Positions 34,345-42,559 of a stretch of 61,432 nucleotides of DNA are shown here, one piece after another. Within the stretch, counting starts at the first letter, position 1; each line of letters opens with the position of its first letter. The notes beneath the pieces are model-generated. The model saw nothing but the letters and a program-made list of their open reading frames with translations. It did no database searches and was not told the origin of the DNA. The stretch comes from Candidatus Gastranaerophilales bacterium (GTDB lineage: Bacteria; Cyanobacteriota; Vampirovibrionia; Gastranaerophilales; Gastranaerophilaceae): the NCBI GenBank assembly GCA_944323335.1, contig CALUSB010000009.1:1-61432 (forward strand), read 5' to 3'. A program made the position numbers and the translations under genes.

Positions 34345-35076
34345 AACTTCAAAGCCCGCTTCTTCAATCCTTTGCCTTATATGTTTCATCTTTTGAGCGC
34401 TTGGCGGTTCGGCATTTAGTTCATATTTTAACCCAAGTTTTTTCCATTTTTCCTCGCCCATTTTATGGTAAGGCAAAAGCTCAACTTTATCTATAACCGC
34501 TCTATAGTTGTCTAAAAGTGAAATTAGTTCATTAATGTAGTTATCATCATCTGTAAGATTAGGAACTACAACCTGTCTAATCCAGATTTTTTTGTTATTT
34601 TTGTATAAATATTGCAAAAATTCCAGCGTTTTTTTGTTATCTTTGCCTGTTAGTTCTAAATGTTTAGTCTCATCCAAGTGCTTAATATCTAGTAAAAAAA
34701 GGTCGGTGTATTTTATAACTTCTCTTACCTGTTCAGTTATTTCAACATATCCGCAAGTGTCAACAGCTGTGTGTATACCTTCGTCCTTTAATTTTTTAAA
34801 TAATTTTGCAACAAAACCTGCTTGCAAAAGTGGCTCGCCGCCTGATACAGTGACACCTCCGCCTGAGAAATTGAAAAAATTTTTATACTTTAAAATATCG
34901 CTAAAAACACTATCAAAGGTTTTTATGCCAAGCTTATTTTTTGTCCAAGTATCGGGGTTATGACAGTATTTACACCTAAACGGGCACATCTGAAAAAAAA
35001 TTACATACCTGACGCCCGGCCCATCAACAGTACCGCCTGTTACAATTGAATGAATATATGCAAGATTATTATCCAT
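34333..35076 (-). CDS. pflA: Pyruvate formate-lyase activating enzyme
   Basis: A 247-residue glycyl-radical activase with radical SAM motif CPFRCKYCHNPDTW and the family TVDGPGVRYVIFFQ and FSGGGVTVSGGEPLLQ patches. It installs the glycyl radical on PflB. I start it at ATG 35076 because the longer frame to 35100 uses TTG. The ATG lies only about ten bases after a terminator-like hairpin (35086-35111), and no strong ribosome site is visible. Downstream of pflB on the same strand, the usual order. Confidence 0.93.
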   Translation of the reverse strand: MDNNLAYIHSIVTGGTVDGPGVRYVIFFQMCPFRCKYCHNPDTWTKNKLGIKTFDSVFSDILKYKNFFNFSGGGVTVSGGEPLLQAGFVAKLFKKLKDEGIHTAVDTCGYVEITEQVREVIKYTDLFLLDIKHLDETKHLELTGKDNKKTLEFLQYLYKNNKKIWIRQVVVPNLTDDDNYINELISLLDNYRAVIDKVELLPYHKMGEEKWKKLGLKYELNAEPPSAQKMKHIRQRIEEAGFEVLLS

Positions 35077-35085
35077 ATTTATACT

Positions 35086-35111
35086 AAAAAAGCGGCACAA
35101 AATTGTGCCGC
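35086..35111 (-). terminator. Terminator-like hairpin between pflB and pflA
   Basis: Palindrome GCGGCACA/TGTGCCGC (35111-35092 on the minus strand) with a 4-base loop, followed by six U. It would stop most transcripts after pflB and let a fraction through to pflA, a known way to lower activase level relative to PflB. Confidence 0.85.
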
Positions 35112-35126
35112 AATGCTTATTATTTA

Positions 35127-37379
35127 CTAAAAGCGCTCGTGAAAAGTCCTTGATATAACATCTTCCTGTTGAGCTCTTGTTAATTTGATGAAATTAACGG
35201 CATATCCTGAAACTCTTATTGTAAGTTGAGGATAGTTTTCAGGGTGTTCCATAGCGTCTTTTAGGGTTTCTCTGTCTAATACGTTAACATTGAGGTGCTG
35301 GCCCATATTTGACATATAACCATCAAGCATACCTTTTAAATTGCTTACCCTGTCATCCTCAGTTTTGCCTAAAGAGTTAGGAATAATTGAGAAAGTATTA
35401 GAAATGCCGTCTTTTGCGTGTTTAAAAGGTAATTTAGCAACTGAACAAAGCGAAGCCAAAGCACCGCACTCGTCTCTGCCATGAAGCGGGTTAGCTCCAG
35501 GGGCAAAAGGAACATTGGCTTTTCTGCCGTCAGGCGTGTTACCGGTCTTTTTGCCATACACAACATTAGATGTAATTGTAAGAATTGATTGTGTTGGAAT
35601 AGCGTTTCTGTATGTCGGCAATTTTTCAATTTTGCTCATAAAGCGCTCTACAAGGTCTGTAGCAATTGAGTCAACTCTATCGTCATTGTTGCCAAATTTA
35701 GGGAAATCACCTTCAATTTCAAAGTCAACCGCTATACCTTCTTCATTTCTTACGGGTTTAACTTTTGCGTACTTGATAGCAGAAAGTGAATCGACGGTAA
35801 CTGAAAATCCTGCAATACCGCAGCCTAATTTTCTGACTACATCGCGCTCCATAAGGGCAAGTTGGGCCTTTTCATAGTAATACTTATCATGCATAAAGTG
35901 AATTATATTTAGCGCATTTACGTATGTTTTTGCAAGCCATTCCATCATGGAGTCAAATTTTCTCATTACTTCATCGTAGTTAAGGTACTCTGATGTAATA
36001 GGCTCAAAGCCTTGTGCAACATGAGCAAAAGATTTTTCATCCACACCGCCGTTAATAGCGTATAAAAGAGCTTTTGCAAGGTTGGCACGAGCGCCGAAGA
36101 ACTGCATTTCTTTACCTATTACCATAGGAGAAACACAACATGCTATACCGTAGTCATCGCCAAACATTGGGCGCATCAAATCGTCATTTTCATATTGAAT
36201 TGATGAAGTATTTATTGACAATTTTGCACAGAATTTTTTGAAATTATCAGGTAAATTTACCGACCAAAGCACAGTCATGTTTGGTTCAGGCGCAGGGCCA
36301 AGGTTAGTTAGAGTATGTAACATTCTATAGCAGTTCTTTGTAACCAAAGTCCTGCCGTCATCTGCCATGCCGCCTATTGATTCTGTAACCCATACAGGGT
36401 CGCCGCTAAAGAGTTCATTGTACTCGGGTGTTCTTAAGAATCTTACCATTCTTAATTTGATTACAAAATCATCCATAATCTCTTGGGCTTCAGATTCTGT
36501 TAATGTGCCGTTTTCAATGTCTCTTTGAGAATAAATATCTAAGAAAGTTGATACCCTGCCAAGTGACATTGCAGCACCGTTTTGGTCTTTAATTGCTGCT
36601 AAGTAGCCAAAATAAGTCCACTGAACCGCTTCTCTAAAGTTATTTGCAGGCTTAGAAATATCATAGCCATACGTTTCAGCCATTCTTTTCATAGCTTCAA
36701 GTGCAAGGATTTGTTCTGATATTTCTTCTCTTTCTCTTACAATATCAGCAGTCATATTAAGAGCATCAGATGAGGCCTTTTCTTCAAGTTTTTCTTCTAT
36801 AAGTCTATCAATACCATATAGTGCCACACGTCTGTAATCACCTATGATTCTTCCTCTGCCGTAAGCATCGGGAAGACCGGTGATGATACCGCTTTTTCTG
36901 CAAGCGCGAATTTCAGGAGTATAAGCTTGAAAAACTCCTTCATTGTGTGTTTTTCTGTATTTTGTAAAAATTTCTTTTACTTTTTCATCTTCTTGAAGTC
37001 CGTAAGCTTTACAAGATGCTTCTACCATTCTGTGACCGCCATATGGCATAATTGCCCTTTTTAGCGGAGCATCTGTTTGCAGGCCGACTATTAATTCCTT
37101 TTCTTTATTTATATAACCTGCTTTATAAGCGTCAATTGCTGATGGAGTAGATACGTCCGCATCCAAGAGCCCGTTATTTTCATGCTCTTTTTTCATAAGG
37201 TCTTTAACAATATTCCAAACATCAATTGTTCTTTGTGTCGGGCCTTCTAAGAAACTATCATCACCGTCGTAGGGGGTGTAATTTCTTTTTATAAAATCTA
37301 CAACATCAATTGTCTCGCTCCACGCGCCTTTGTTAAAACCTTGCCAACATGGCACAGTTTTTTCTATAGTACATTCCAT
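35127..37379 (-). CDS. pflB: Pyruvate formate-lyase (formate acetyltransferase)
   Basis: A 750-residue glycyl-radical enzyme, full length. The catalytic Cys pair is in [21 protein letters not shown], and the radical glycine is in [16 protein letters not shown] near the C terminus. It converts pyruvate and CoA to acetyl-CoA and formate in fermentation. A consensus promoter lies upstream at 37465-37493. AAAGGAG precedes the ATG. Unlike a glycerol dehydratase, it keeps the adjacent Cys-Cys and the RVSGYA sequence of true PflB. Confidence 0.97.
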   Translation of the reverse strand: MECTIEKTVPCWQGFNKGAWSETIDVVDFIKRNYTPYDGDDSFLEGPTQRTIDVWNIVKDLMKKEHENNGLLDADVSTPSAIDAYKAGYINKEKELIVGLQTDAPLKRAIMPYGGHRMVEASCKAYGLQEDEKVKEIFTKYRKTHNEGVFQAYTPEIRACRKSGIITGLPDAYGRGRIIGDYRRVALYGIDRLIEEKLEEKASSDALNMTADIVREREEISEQILALEAMKRMAETYGYDISKPANNFREAVQWTYFGYLAAIKDQNGAAMSLGRVSTFLDIYSQRDIENGTLTESEAQEIMDDFVIKLRMVRFLRTPEYNELFSGDPVWVTESIGGMADDGRTLVTKNCYRMLHTLTNLGPAPEPNMTVLWSVNLPDNFKKFCAKLSINTSSIQYENDDLMRPMFGDDYGIACCVSPMVIGKEMQFFGARANLAKALLYAINGGVDEKSFAHVAQGFEPITSEYLNYDEVMRKFDSMMEWLAKTYVNALNIIHFMHDKYYYEKAQLALMERDVVRKLGCGIAGFSVTVDSLSAIKYAKVKPVRNEEGIAVDFEIEGDFPKFGNNDDRVDSIATDLVERFMSKIEKLPTYRNAIPTQSILTITSNVVYGKKTGNTPDGRKANVPFAPGANPLHGRDECGALASLCSVAKLPFKHAKDGISNTFSIIPNSLGKTEDDRVSNLKGMLDGYMSNMGQHLNVNVLDRETLKDAMEHPENYPQLTIRVSGYAVNFIKLTRAQQEDVISRTFHERF

Positions 37380-37464
37380 TATTTTCTCCTTTTCATTGTG
37401 TTGTTAACAAGCCGTATAAGGGCTTCATGCGATATTAGAAACTATAGGTGAAATCAGCAACAAA

Positions 37465-37493
37465 ATTATATTTTATACAAACATGCTTGTCAA
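37465..37493 (-). promoter_or_regulatory. Consensus promoter of pflB
   Basis: On the minus strand, TTGACA (37493-37488), a 17-base spacer and TATAAT (37470-37465) form a perfect consensus promoter 86 bases before the pflB ATG. The leader holds the 10-base palindrome TTGTTAACAA (37401-37410). Confidence 0.88.
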
Positions 37494-37522
37494 ATCCTGT
37501 CATATTTTTAATCTTTTTTAGT

Positions 37523-37540
37523 TGTTAATTTTTATTAACA
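37523..37540. promoter_or_regulatory. 18-bp perfect dyad between pflB and nrdD
   Basis: TGTTAAT-TTTT-ATTAACA, a perfect inverted repeat centred near -80 of nrdD transcription and about 40 bases upstream of the pflB -35. It resembles a redox-regulator operator (Rex or FNR/CRP class), but arm spacing differs from the Rex consensus TTGTTAA-N4-TTAACAA. The rest of the 352-base divergent region (37380-37731) contains the pflB promoter, a possible nrdD promoter (TTCGAC 37590-37595, TAAAAT 37614-37619) and the riboswitch. Confidence 0.6.
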
Positions 37541-37629
37541 TGCTCTAATTCAATATATACTACATTGATGTGATTTTTTCAAAAAAATGTTCGACCATGC
37601 TCGACTTGTGTATTAAAATAGAAAAATAA

Positions 37630-37692
37630 TTAAGGAAAGCAAGGGTGCAAGTCCCTCACTGGTCCGCAGCCGTTACAGTCGGAACACTTAAT
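37630..37692 (+). promoter_or_regulatory. Cobalamin-type riboswitch core before nrdD
   Basis: The core has P3 TTAAG/CTTAA (37630-37634, 37688-37692), P4 AGGG/CCCT around TGCAAGT, P6 ACTG/CAGT and L5 with GGTCCGCAGCC, then AGTCGGAA. The same core with compensatory changes occurs at 18728-18789. The L5 heptamer CCGCAGC finds no GCTGCGG partner in the next 100 bases, so the platform differs from the other copy or the contact is absent. AAGGGGA (37717-37723) is the nrdD ribosome site. A B12-sensitive RNR gene is biologically sensible when a class II (B12-dependent) RNR exists. Confidence 0.8.
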
Positions 37693-37731
37693 TTGTCATG
37701 ATATTACGAGACTAATAAGGGGATTTACATC

Positions 37732-39990
37732 ATGCAAAACGCACTCAACAATGACGAAAAAATTGTCAGTTTTAATTCGCACTTAGTTACCGATGCAGTT
37801 CAAAAAGCAAGAGAGGCTAATCTTGAATTTACAAATCAAGTAATCGACGCTTCGCGCTCAATTATGGAAAACGTCTGCATTATAAAGAAAGACGGCACTA
37901 AAGAAAAATACAATGTAGAAAAGGTTGTGTCAGCCGTTAAAAAATCTGCTGCCAGAATGCTGATAGAATTTAGTAACGAAGAAATTGATAAAATTTGTAC
38001 ATATGTCAACAAAAATGTTGCACAAATGAAAAAAAACGAGATTAATATCTTGGAAATTCACAACATTGTTGAAAGTGTGCTTGAAGAAATTAATCCTAAA
38101 GTTGCCCAAAGCTACAGGAATTACAGAAATTATAAGACAGATTTTGTTCATATGCTGGATAAGGTTTTCCAAGAAAGCCAAAAAATTATGTACATTGGCG
38201 ACAAGGAAAACTCAAACTCTGACTCTGCCCTTGTTTCCACAAAGCGTTCATTAATTTTTAATCAGTTAAATAAAGAACTTTATAAAAAATTCTTTTTAAC
38301 CGTTGATGATTTGCAAGCCATAAGAGAAGGTTATATATACATCCACGATATGTCCGCACGCAGAGATACCATGAACTGCTGCCTGTTTGACGTTGCAAAT
38401 GTGTTAAAGGGCGGTTTTGAGATGGGTAATCTCTGGTATAATGAACCTAAGACACTGGATGTAGCTTTTGATGTAATAGGTGATATTGTAATGGCGGCTG
38501 CAAGCCAACAGTATGGTGGTTTTACTGTTGCAGAAGTTGATAAGCTTCTTGCTCCATATGCTCAAAAATCATATGACTTAAGCTATGACAGATACGTTTG
38601 CCTGGGCCTGTCTTTCGATAAAGCAAAGGAAGAGGCGCTTAAAGATGTAAAACACGATTTTGAGCAAGGTTTTCAAGGTTGGGAGTATAAATTTAATACA
38701 GTAGCCTCATCCAGGGGAGATTATCCGTTTATTACTATGACATTTGGTCTTGGTACATCTGAATTTGAAAAGATGGCATCAATGACTATGTTGGAAATAC
38801 GTGAGGGCGGACAAGGGAAAAAATCTTGCAAAAAGCCTGTACTATTTCCAAAACTTGTATTCTTATATGACGAAAATCTTCACTCCAAGGGTTGCGAATT
38901 ATACGACCTTTATAAAGCAGGTATAAAATGTTCTAAAAAAGCGATGTATCCTGACTGGCTCTCACTTACAGGGGATGGCTATGTCGCTTCTATGTATAAA
39001 AAATACAAAAAAGTAATTTCACCTATGGGCTGCAGAGCGTTTTTATCCCCTTGGTTTGAAAGAGGCGGTATGACACCTGCTGATGAGAATGATACTCCGA
39101 TTTTTGTCGGCCGCTTTAATGTGGGCGCTGTAAGCTTACATTTGCCGATGATTTTAGCTAAAGCCAGAAAAGAAAGTAAGGATTTTTATGAAGTTCTGGA
39201 TTACTACATGGAATTAATCAGAAAAATTCATATAAGAACCTACGAGTATCTGGGTGAAATGAGGGCGTCAGTTAATCCACTTGCATATTGCGAGGGCGGT
39301 TTTTATGGCGGACATCTTAAACCGCATGATAAAATCAAACCTTTATTAAAGGCTGCTACAGCTTCTTTTGGTATAACTGCGCTTAATGAGCTTCAAGAGC
39401 TATACAACGGAAAATCTCTTGTAGAAGATGGTCAATTTGCACTTGAAGTAATGGAATACATAAACAAAAAAGTGGCTCAGTTTAAAGAAGAAGACGGTCA
39501 CTTGTACGCTATATACGGCACGCCTGCTGAAAATCTTTGCGGTTTGCAAGTGCAGCAATTCAGAAAAAAATACGGAATAATGCCTAAAGTATCTGACAGA
39601 GGCTATGTATCAAACAGCTTCCACTGTCATGTGGCTGAAAGCGTTACTCCAATTGAAAAACAAGATTTAGAAAACAGATTTTGGAATCTTTTTAACGGCG
39701 GAAAAATCCAATACGTTAAATATCCGATATCATACAATACTCAAGCAATCGAAACTCTTGTTGAGCGCGCTATGGATAAGGGCTTTTATGAGGGCGTAAA
39801 CCTCTCACTTGCCTACTGTGACGACTGTGGGCATAAAGAATTATCCATGGATGTTTGTCCAAAGTGCGGAAGCAAAAACCTCACTAAGATTGATAGAATG
39901 AACGGCTATTTGTCTTATTCAAGAGTCAATGGCGACACAAGATTAAATGACGCCAAAATGGAAGAAATTAAAGATAGAGTGAGTATGTAA
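37732..39990 (+). CDS. nrdD: Anaerobic ribonucleoside-triphosphate reductase, class III
   Basis: A 752-residue class III reductase. It has an N-terminal ATP-cone domain (VCIIKKDGTKEKYNVEKVVS), central substrate and radical region (ISPMGCRAFLSPWF), a C-terminal zinc ribbon (CDDCGHKELSMDVCPKCGS) and the radical glycine in RMNGYLSYSRVNGDTRLN. It makes deoxyribonucleotides without oxygen, using formate as reductant; PflB next door produces formate. nrdG follows two bases after the stop. Confidence 0.96.
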   Translation: MQNALNNDEKIVSFNSHLVTDAVQKAREANLEFTNQVIDASRSIMENVCIIKKDGTKEKYNVEKVVSAVKKSAARMLIEFSNEEIDKICTYVNKNVAQMKKNEINILEIHNIVESVLEEINPKVAQSYRNYRNYKTDFVHMLDKVFQESQKIMYIGDKENSNSDSALVSTKRSLIFNQLNKELYKKFFLTVDDLQAIREGYIYIHDMSARRDTMNCCLFDVANVLKGGFEMGNLWYNEPKTLDVAFDVIGDIVMAAASQQYGGFTVAEVDKLLAPYAQKSYDLSYDRYVCLGLSFDKAKEEALKDVKHDFEQGFQGWEYKFNTVASSRGDYPFITMTFGLGTSEFEKMASMTMLEIREGGQGKKSCKKPVLFPKLVFLYDENLHSKGCELYDLYKAGIKCSKKAMYPDWLSLTGDGYVASMYKKYKKVISPMGCRAFLSPWFERGGMTPADENDTPIFVGRFNVGAVSLHLPMILAKARKESKDFYEVLDYYMELIRKIHIRTYEYLGEMRASVNPLAYCEGGFYGGHLKPHDKIKPLLKAATASFGITALNELQELYNGKSLVEDGQFALEVMEYINKKVAQFKEEDGHLYAIYGTPAENLCGLQVQQFRKKYGIMPKVSDRGYVSNSFHCHVAESVTPIEKQDLENRFWNLFNGGKIQYVKYPISYNTQAIETLVERAMDKGFYEGVNLSLAYCDDCGHKELSMDVCPKCGSKNLTKIDRMNGYLSYSRVNGDTRLNDAKMEEIKDRVSM

Positions 39991-39991
39991 T

Positions 39992-40480
39992 ATGAATTAT
40001 CATGATATAACAACGGACGATATGCTTAACGGCGATGGTCTCAGGACTGTACTATGGGTTTCAGGCTGCACACACCATTGTGACGGTTGCCAAAACCCTA
40101 TTACCTGGGATGTTTCAGGAGGTTTGCCTTTTGATAAGGATGCAGAAGACGAGCTTTTTGAAAAACTAAATAAAGACCATATAGCAGGCATTACCTTTAG
40201 CGGCGGCGACCCTTTGCACCCACTCAACAGAGCAGAAGTGTGCAGGCTGATTAAAAAAACACATGACTTGTATCCAAATAAGACTATATGGGTCTACACA
40301 GGCTTTTTATTTGAAGATGTTAAAGATATTGACGAGTTAAAATACGTAGATGTCCTGGCTGACGGACGTTTTGAAAAAGACAAGCTGGATAACAATCTTC
40401 ATTGGGTAGGAAGCCCAAATCAGAGAGTAATAGACATCAAAAAAACTCTTGAACTTGGTCAAATTGTTCTTCACACATAA
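39992..40480 (+). CDS. nrdG: Anaerobic ribonucleotide reductase activating protein
   Basis: A 162-residue radical SAM activase with the motif GCTHHCDGCQNPITW (CX3CX2C) and LRTVLWVSGC; FSGGDPLHPLNR follows. It generates the glycyl radical on NrdD. The gene starts one base after the nrdD TAA, so both come from one message under the upstream riboswitch. Confidence 0.95.
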   Translation: MNYHDITTDDMLNGDGLRTVLWVSGCTHHCDGCQNPITWDVSGGLPFDKDAEDELFEKLNKDHIAGITFSGGDPLHPLNRAEVCRLIKKTHDLYPNKTIWVYTGFLFEDVKDIDELKYVDVLADGRFEKDKLDNNLHWVGSPNQRVIDIKKTLELGQIVLHT

Positions 40481-40485
40481 GTTTT

Positions 40486-40508
40486 GCGCCCCATATAGGG
40501 CGCTTTTT
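40486..40508 (+). terminator. Rho-independent terminator of nrdDG
   Basis: Stem GCGCCC/GGGCGC (40486-40491, 40498-40503) with a 6-base loop and five T. It sits between the nrdG stop and the convergent efflux gene stop. Confidence 0.85.
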
Positions 40509-42099
40509 AAATTATACCTCTGTGCTTAAATACACGATAATATGCCCTGACAATTGTTGTAATTTTCTTTTTCTTTGGCATTTTAAATAAGAAAATAAGC
40601 GGTATTGCTAAAATACACATAAGTGCCAAGAGCAAAAATACATCATAAAAGGCACAAAGTTTTGACTGCAAAAGCATTTGTTTATATAAATACCCGTTTG
40701 CTTTCTTTGCTGCTAAATATGGGGCAAAATATGTCATAAACTTTGTTTTTATAACCATTAACTTATATTGAAAATTCAAGTTTGTAGGGGATAAATAAGC
40801 AACTAAATAATTCTGATGAATTTGAGATACTCGCGTTACAAATGTTGATACAGCAGAGGTTGAAATAGCTGTTACTATGTTTTTAAAAAGTGCATGCAAG
40901 CCCGCAGCGTCTGCAAGTTTAGTTTTAGATAGTGTAAGGAATGATAGCGCGCTAACAGGCACAAAAGTTACTGCGATTCCTATACCTAAGATAATGTTAG
41001 GCAAAATTATGCTCTCTAAAGAGGAAGTTGTATTTAATTGGGAGAACATAAAGACTGATGAGGCCATAATAATTAGCCCTATTACTGTTAAAAGCCTGTT
41101 TTCAACTTTATCTGCAACCTTGCCCATAATTAATAAGCCAAGAAAACAGGAAATTGCTCTTGGAAACACAGAAACGCCTGCAAAATAAGGAGAATAACCA
41201 AGCATATTCTGCGTAAATGAAGGGATTAAAAGCAACGTGCCATAGAGCATAATATTTATGAACGAACTTACCATTGTCCCCACAAGGAAGTTTCTGTCTT
41301 TAAAAACTCTAACATCGACTACAGGTTTTTTTGTTTCCAGCTCCCAAATATAGAAGAACACAAAAGATACAACAGAAATGAGCGTCAGCCAGTATATCCA
41401 ATATGTATCGAACCAGTTAAACTGCTCGCCTTTATCAAGAACTATTTGCATGCACCCCATTCCTAGAATTATTGCCATTAAGCCGACCATGTCTATTTTT
41501 GTTTTAGGTTTTTCAGTTACCTTGTCGCTTTGTATAAAAAATTTAATCAAAATAAGACTGATTAAACATATTGGAATATTCATAATAAATACCCACTTCC
41601 ATGAGTAATTATCTGTTAAATATCCGCCCACAAACGGGCCAAAAAGCGGAGAAAACATTGCAGCAAAGCCAAAAAATCCCATTGCTACACCTTTTTTCTC
41701 GGGAGGAAATGTTTCAAGCAGAACTGCTTGCGCCAAAGGCAAAAGCGCGCCGCCTGCAGCTCCCTGAAAGACCCTGCAGAGTATGAGCATATGCAAATCA
41801 CGGCACAGTAAGCATAATATACAACCAATACAAAACGAGGCAACACTCCAATATGCAACTGTTTTTTTACTAAAAGTATTAACCAGCCAGCCAAATATAG
41901 GAAGCATAATGCCGCCTGAGATAATGTAGGCAGTTATTATACTGTTTGCCTCATACGGCGTTGCACCAAAATAGCCCGCTATGTGAGGCTGACAGACGTT
42001 AGTGGCTGATGATGCTACCATCGACATAAAAGCCGGCAATAGTATCGTAATCGCCACGATATAAGGGTTAACCCTTTTTGTTGCTTGTTGTTTCGGCAT
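40507..42099 (-). CDS. MFS drug efflux transporter, DHA2 (EmrB/QacA) family
   Basis: A 530-residue protein with about 14 membrane segments, the DHA2 plan. Motif A appears as GWLVNTFSKKTVAYWSV, and the family stretch LCRVFQGAAGGALLPLAQ is present. DHA2 pumps work with an HlyD/EmrA adaptor and a TolC channel; a TolC-like gene is 1.6 kb away on the same strand and an EmrA-type adaptor 3' end lies at 61262. The start codon falls inside a DtxR-type half-conserved site (42092-42105). An alternative is that the cargo is a metal chelate. Confidence 0.9.
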   Translation of the reverse strand: MPKQQATKRVNPYIVAITILLPAFMSMVASSATNVCQPHIAGYFGATPYEANSIITAYIISGGIMLPIFGWLVNTFSKKTVAYWSVASFCIGCILCLLCRDLHMLILCRVFQGAAGGALLPLAQAVLLETFPPEKKGVAMGFFGFAAMFSPLFGPFVGGYLTDNYSWKWVFIMNIPICLISLILIKFFIQSDKVTEKPKTKIDMVGLMAIILGMGCMQIVLDKGEQFNWFDTYWIYWLTLISVVSFVFFYIWELETKKPVVDVRVFKDRNFLVGTMVSSFINIMLYGTLLLIPSFTQNMLGYSPYFAGVSVFPRAISCFLGLLIMGKVADKVENRLLTVIGLIIMASSVFMFSQLNTTSSLESIILPNIILGIGIAVTFVPVSALSFLTLSKTKLADAAGLHALFKNIVTAISTSAVSTFVTRVSQIHQNYLVAYLSPTNLNFQYKLMVIKTKFMTYFAPYLAAKKANGYLYKQMLLQSKLCAFYDVFLLLALMCILAIPLIFLFKMPKKKKITTIVRAYYRVFKHRGII

Positions 42100-42105
42100 G
42101 TCTAA
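42092..42105. promoter_or_regulatory. Candidate DtxR/MntR-type site over the efflux gene start
   Basis: On the minus strand TTAGACATGCCGAA covers the efflux ATG. It differs at one position from the TTAGACATGCCTAA core of the operator at 43631-43648. It could let the DtxR-type regulator block the efflux gene separately. Chance match cannot be excluded. Confidence 0.4.
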
Positions 42106-42109
42106 TTCC

Positions 42110-42131
42110 TTGTGTTATCATAATAACACAA
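42110..42131. promoter_or_regulatory. 22-bp inverted repeat before the efflux gene
   Basis: TTGTGTTAT-CATA-ATAACACAA, a perfect 9-bp stem, lies between the DtxR-type gene and the efflux gene, with the AAGGA ribosome site right after it. It could be an operator or a hairpin that limits read-through. Confidence 0.5.
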
Positions 42132-42139
42132 AAAAAATT

Positions 42140-42556
42140 TTATAAATCAATTTTTTTTATAAACTCATCGCCGTATTTTTTTGAATAGTATTTAGTAAAA
42201 GAAATGATTCTTTTCATTGCATCAGGGGATATAATATGCTCAATTTTACAAGCATTTTCCTGAGCTTCATCGTGAGATGAACCTAAGACTTTAGCAAAAA
42301 ATTCATACAAAGAGTTGTGCTTTTCAATTATTAATTTTGCCTGTTTTTCACCCTCTTTTGTAATTGAAATAGCGTCGTATCTTCCGTAGTTTATTAAGCC
42401 TTTTTCGGATAGTTTTTTTAATGCTTCAGTTGTAGAGGCACGGCTGACATTAAGCATCTTTGCAATATCCACGGCTCTTACTGCGTTATCTTTTTTAATA
42501 AACGTATAAATCGCCTCTAAATAATCTTCTAAACTTGATGTCAACTTTTCACTCAT
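42140..42556 (-). CDS. DtxR/MntR-family metal-dependent regulator
   Basis: A 138-residue protein with the DtxR winged helix (SSLEDYLEAIYTFIKKDNAV, VDIAKMLNVSRASTTEALKKL) and a dimerisation and metal-binding domain (KIEHIISPDAMKRI). Its length and the lack of an SH3 domain match MntR (manganese) more than DtxR/IdeR, but both remain possible. AAGTTG-type ribosome site unclear. It is the middle gene of a minus run: membrane protein, regulator, efflux pump, behind two tandem dyads at 43631-43669. Confidence 0.88.
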   Translation of the reverse strand: MSEKLTSSLEDYLEAIYTFIKKDNAVRAVDIAKMLNVSRASTTEALKKLSEKGLINYGRYDAISITKEGEKQAKLIIEKHNSLYEFFAKVLGSSHDEAQENACKIEHIISPDAMKRIISFTKYYSKKYGDEFIKKIDL

Positions 42557-42559
42557 TCA

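Noticed and set aside
35369-35629. 86-codon frame in another reading frame of pflB
   Set aside because: It overlaps the conserved glycyl-radical coding part of pflB; pflB itself is unbroken, so no frameshift is needed.
37523-37540. Firm assignment of the dyad as a Rex site
   Set aside because: Arms match in part, but spacing between TTGTTAA and TTAACA is six rather than four, so only a general redox-operator note is kept.
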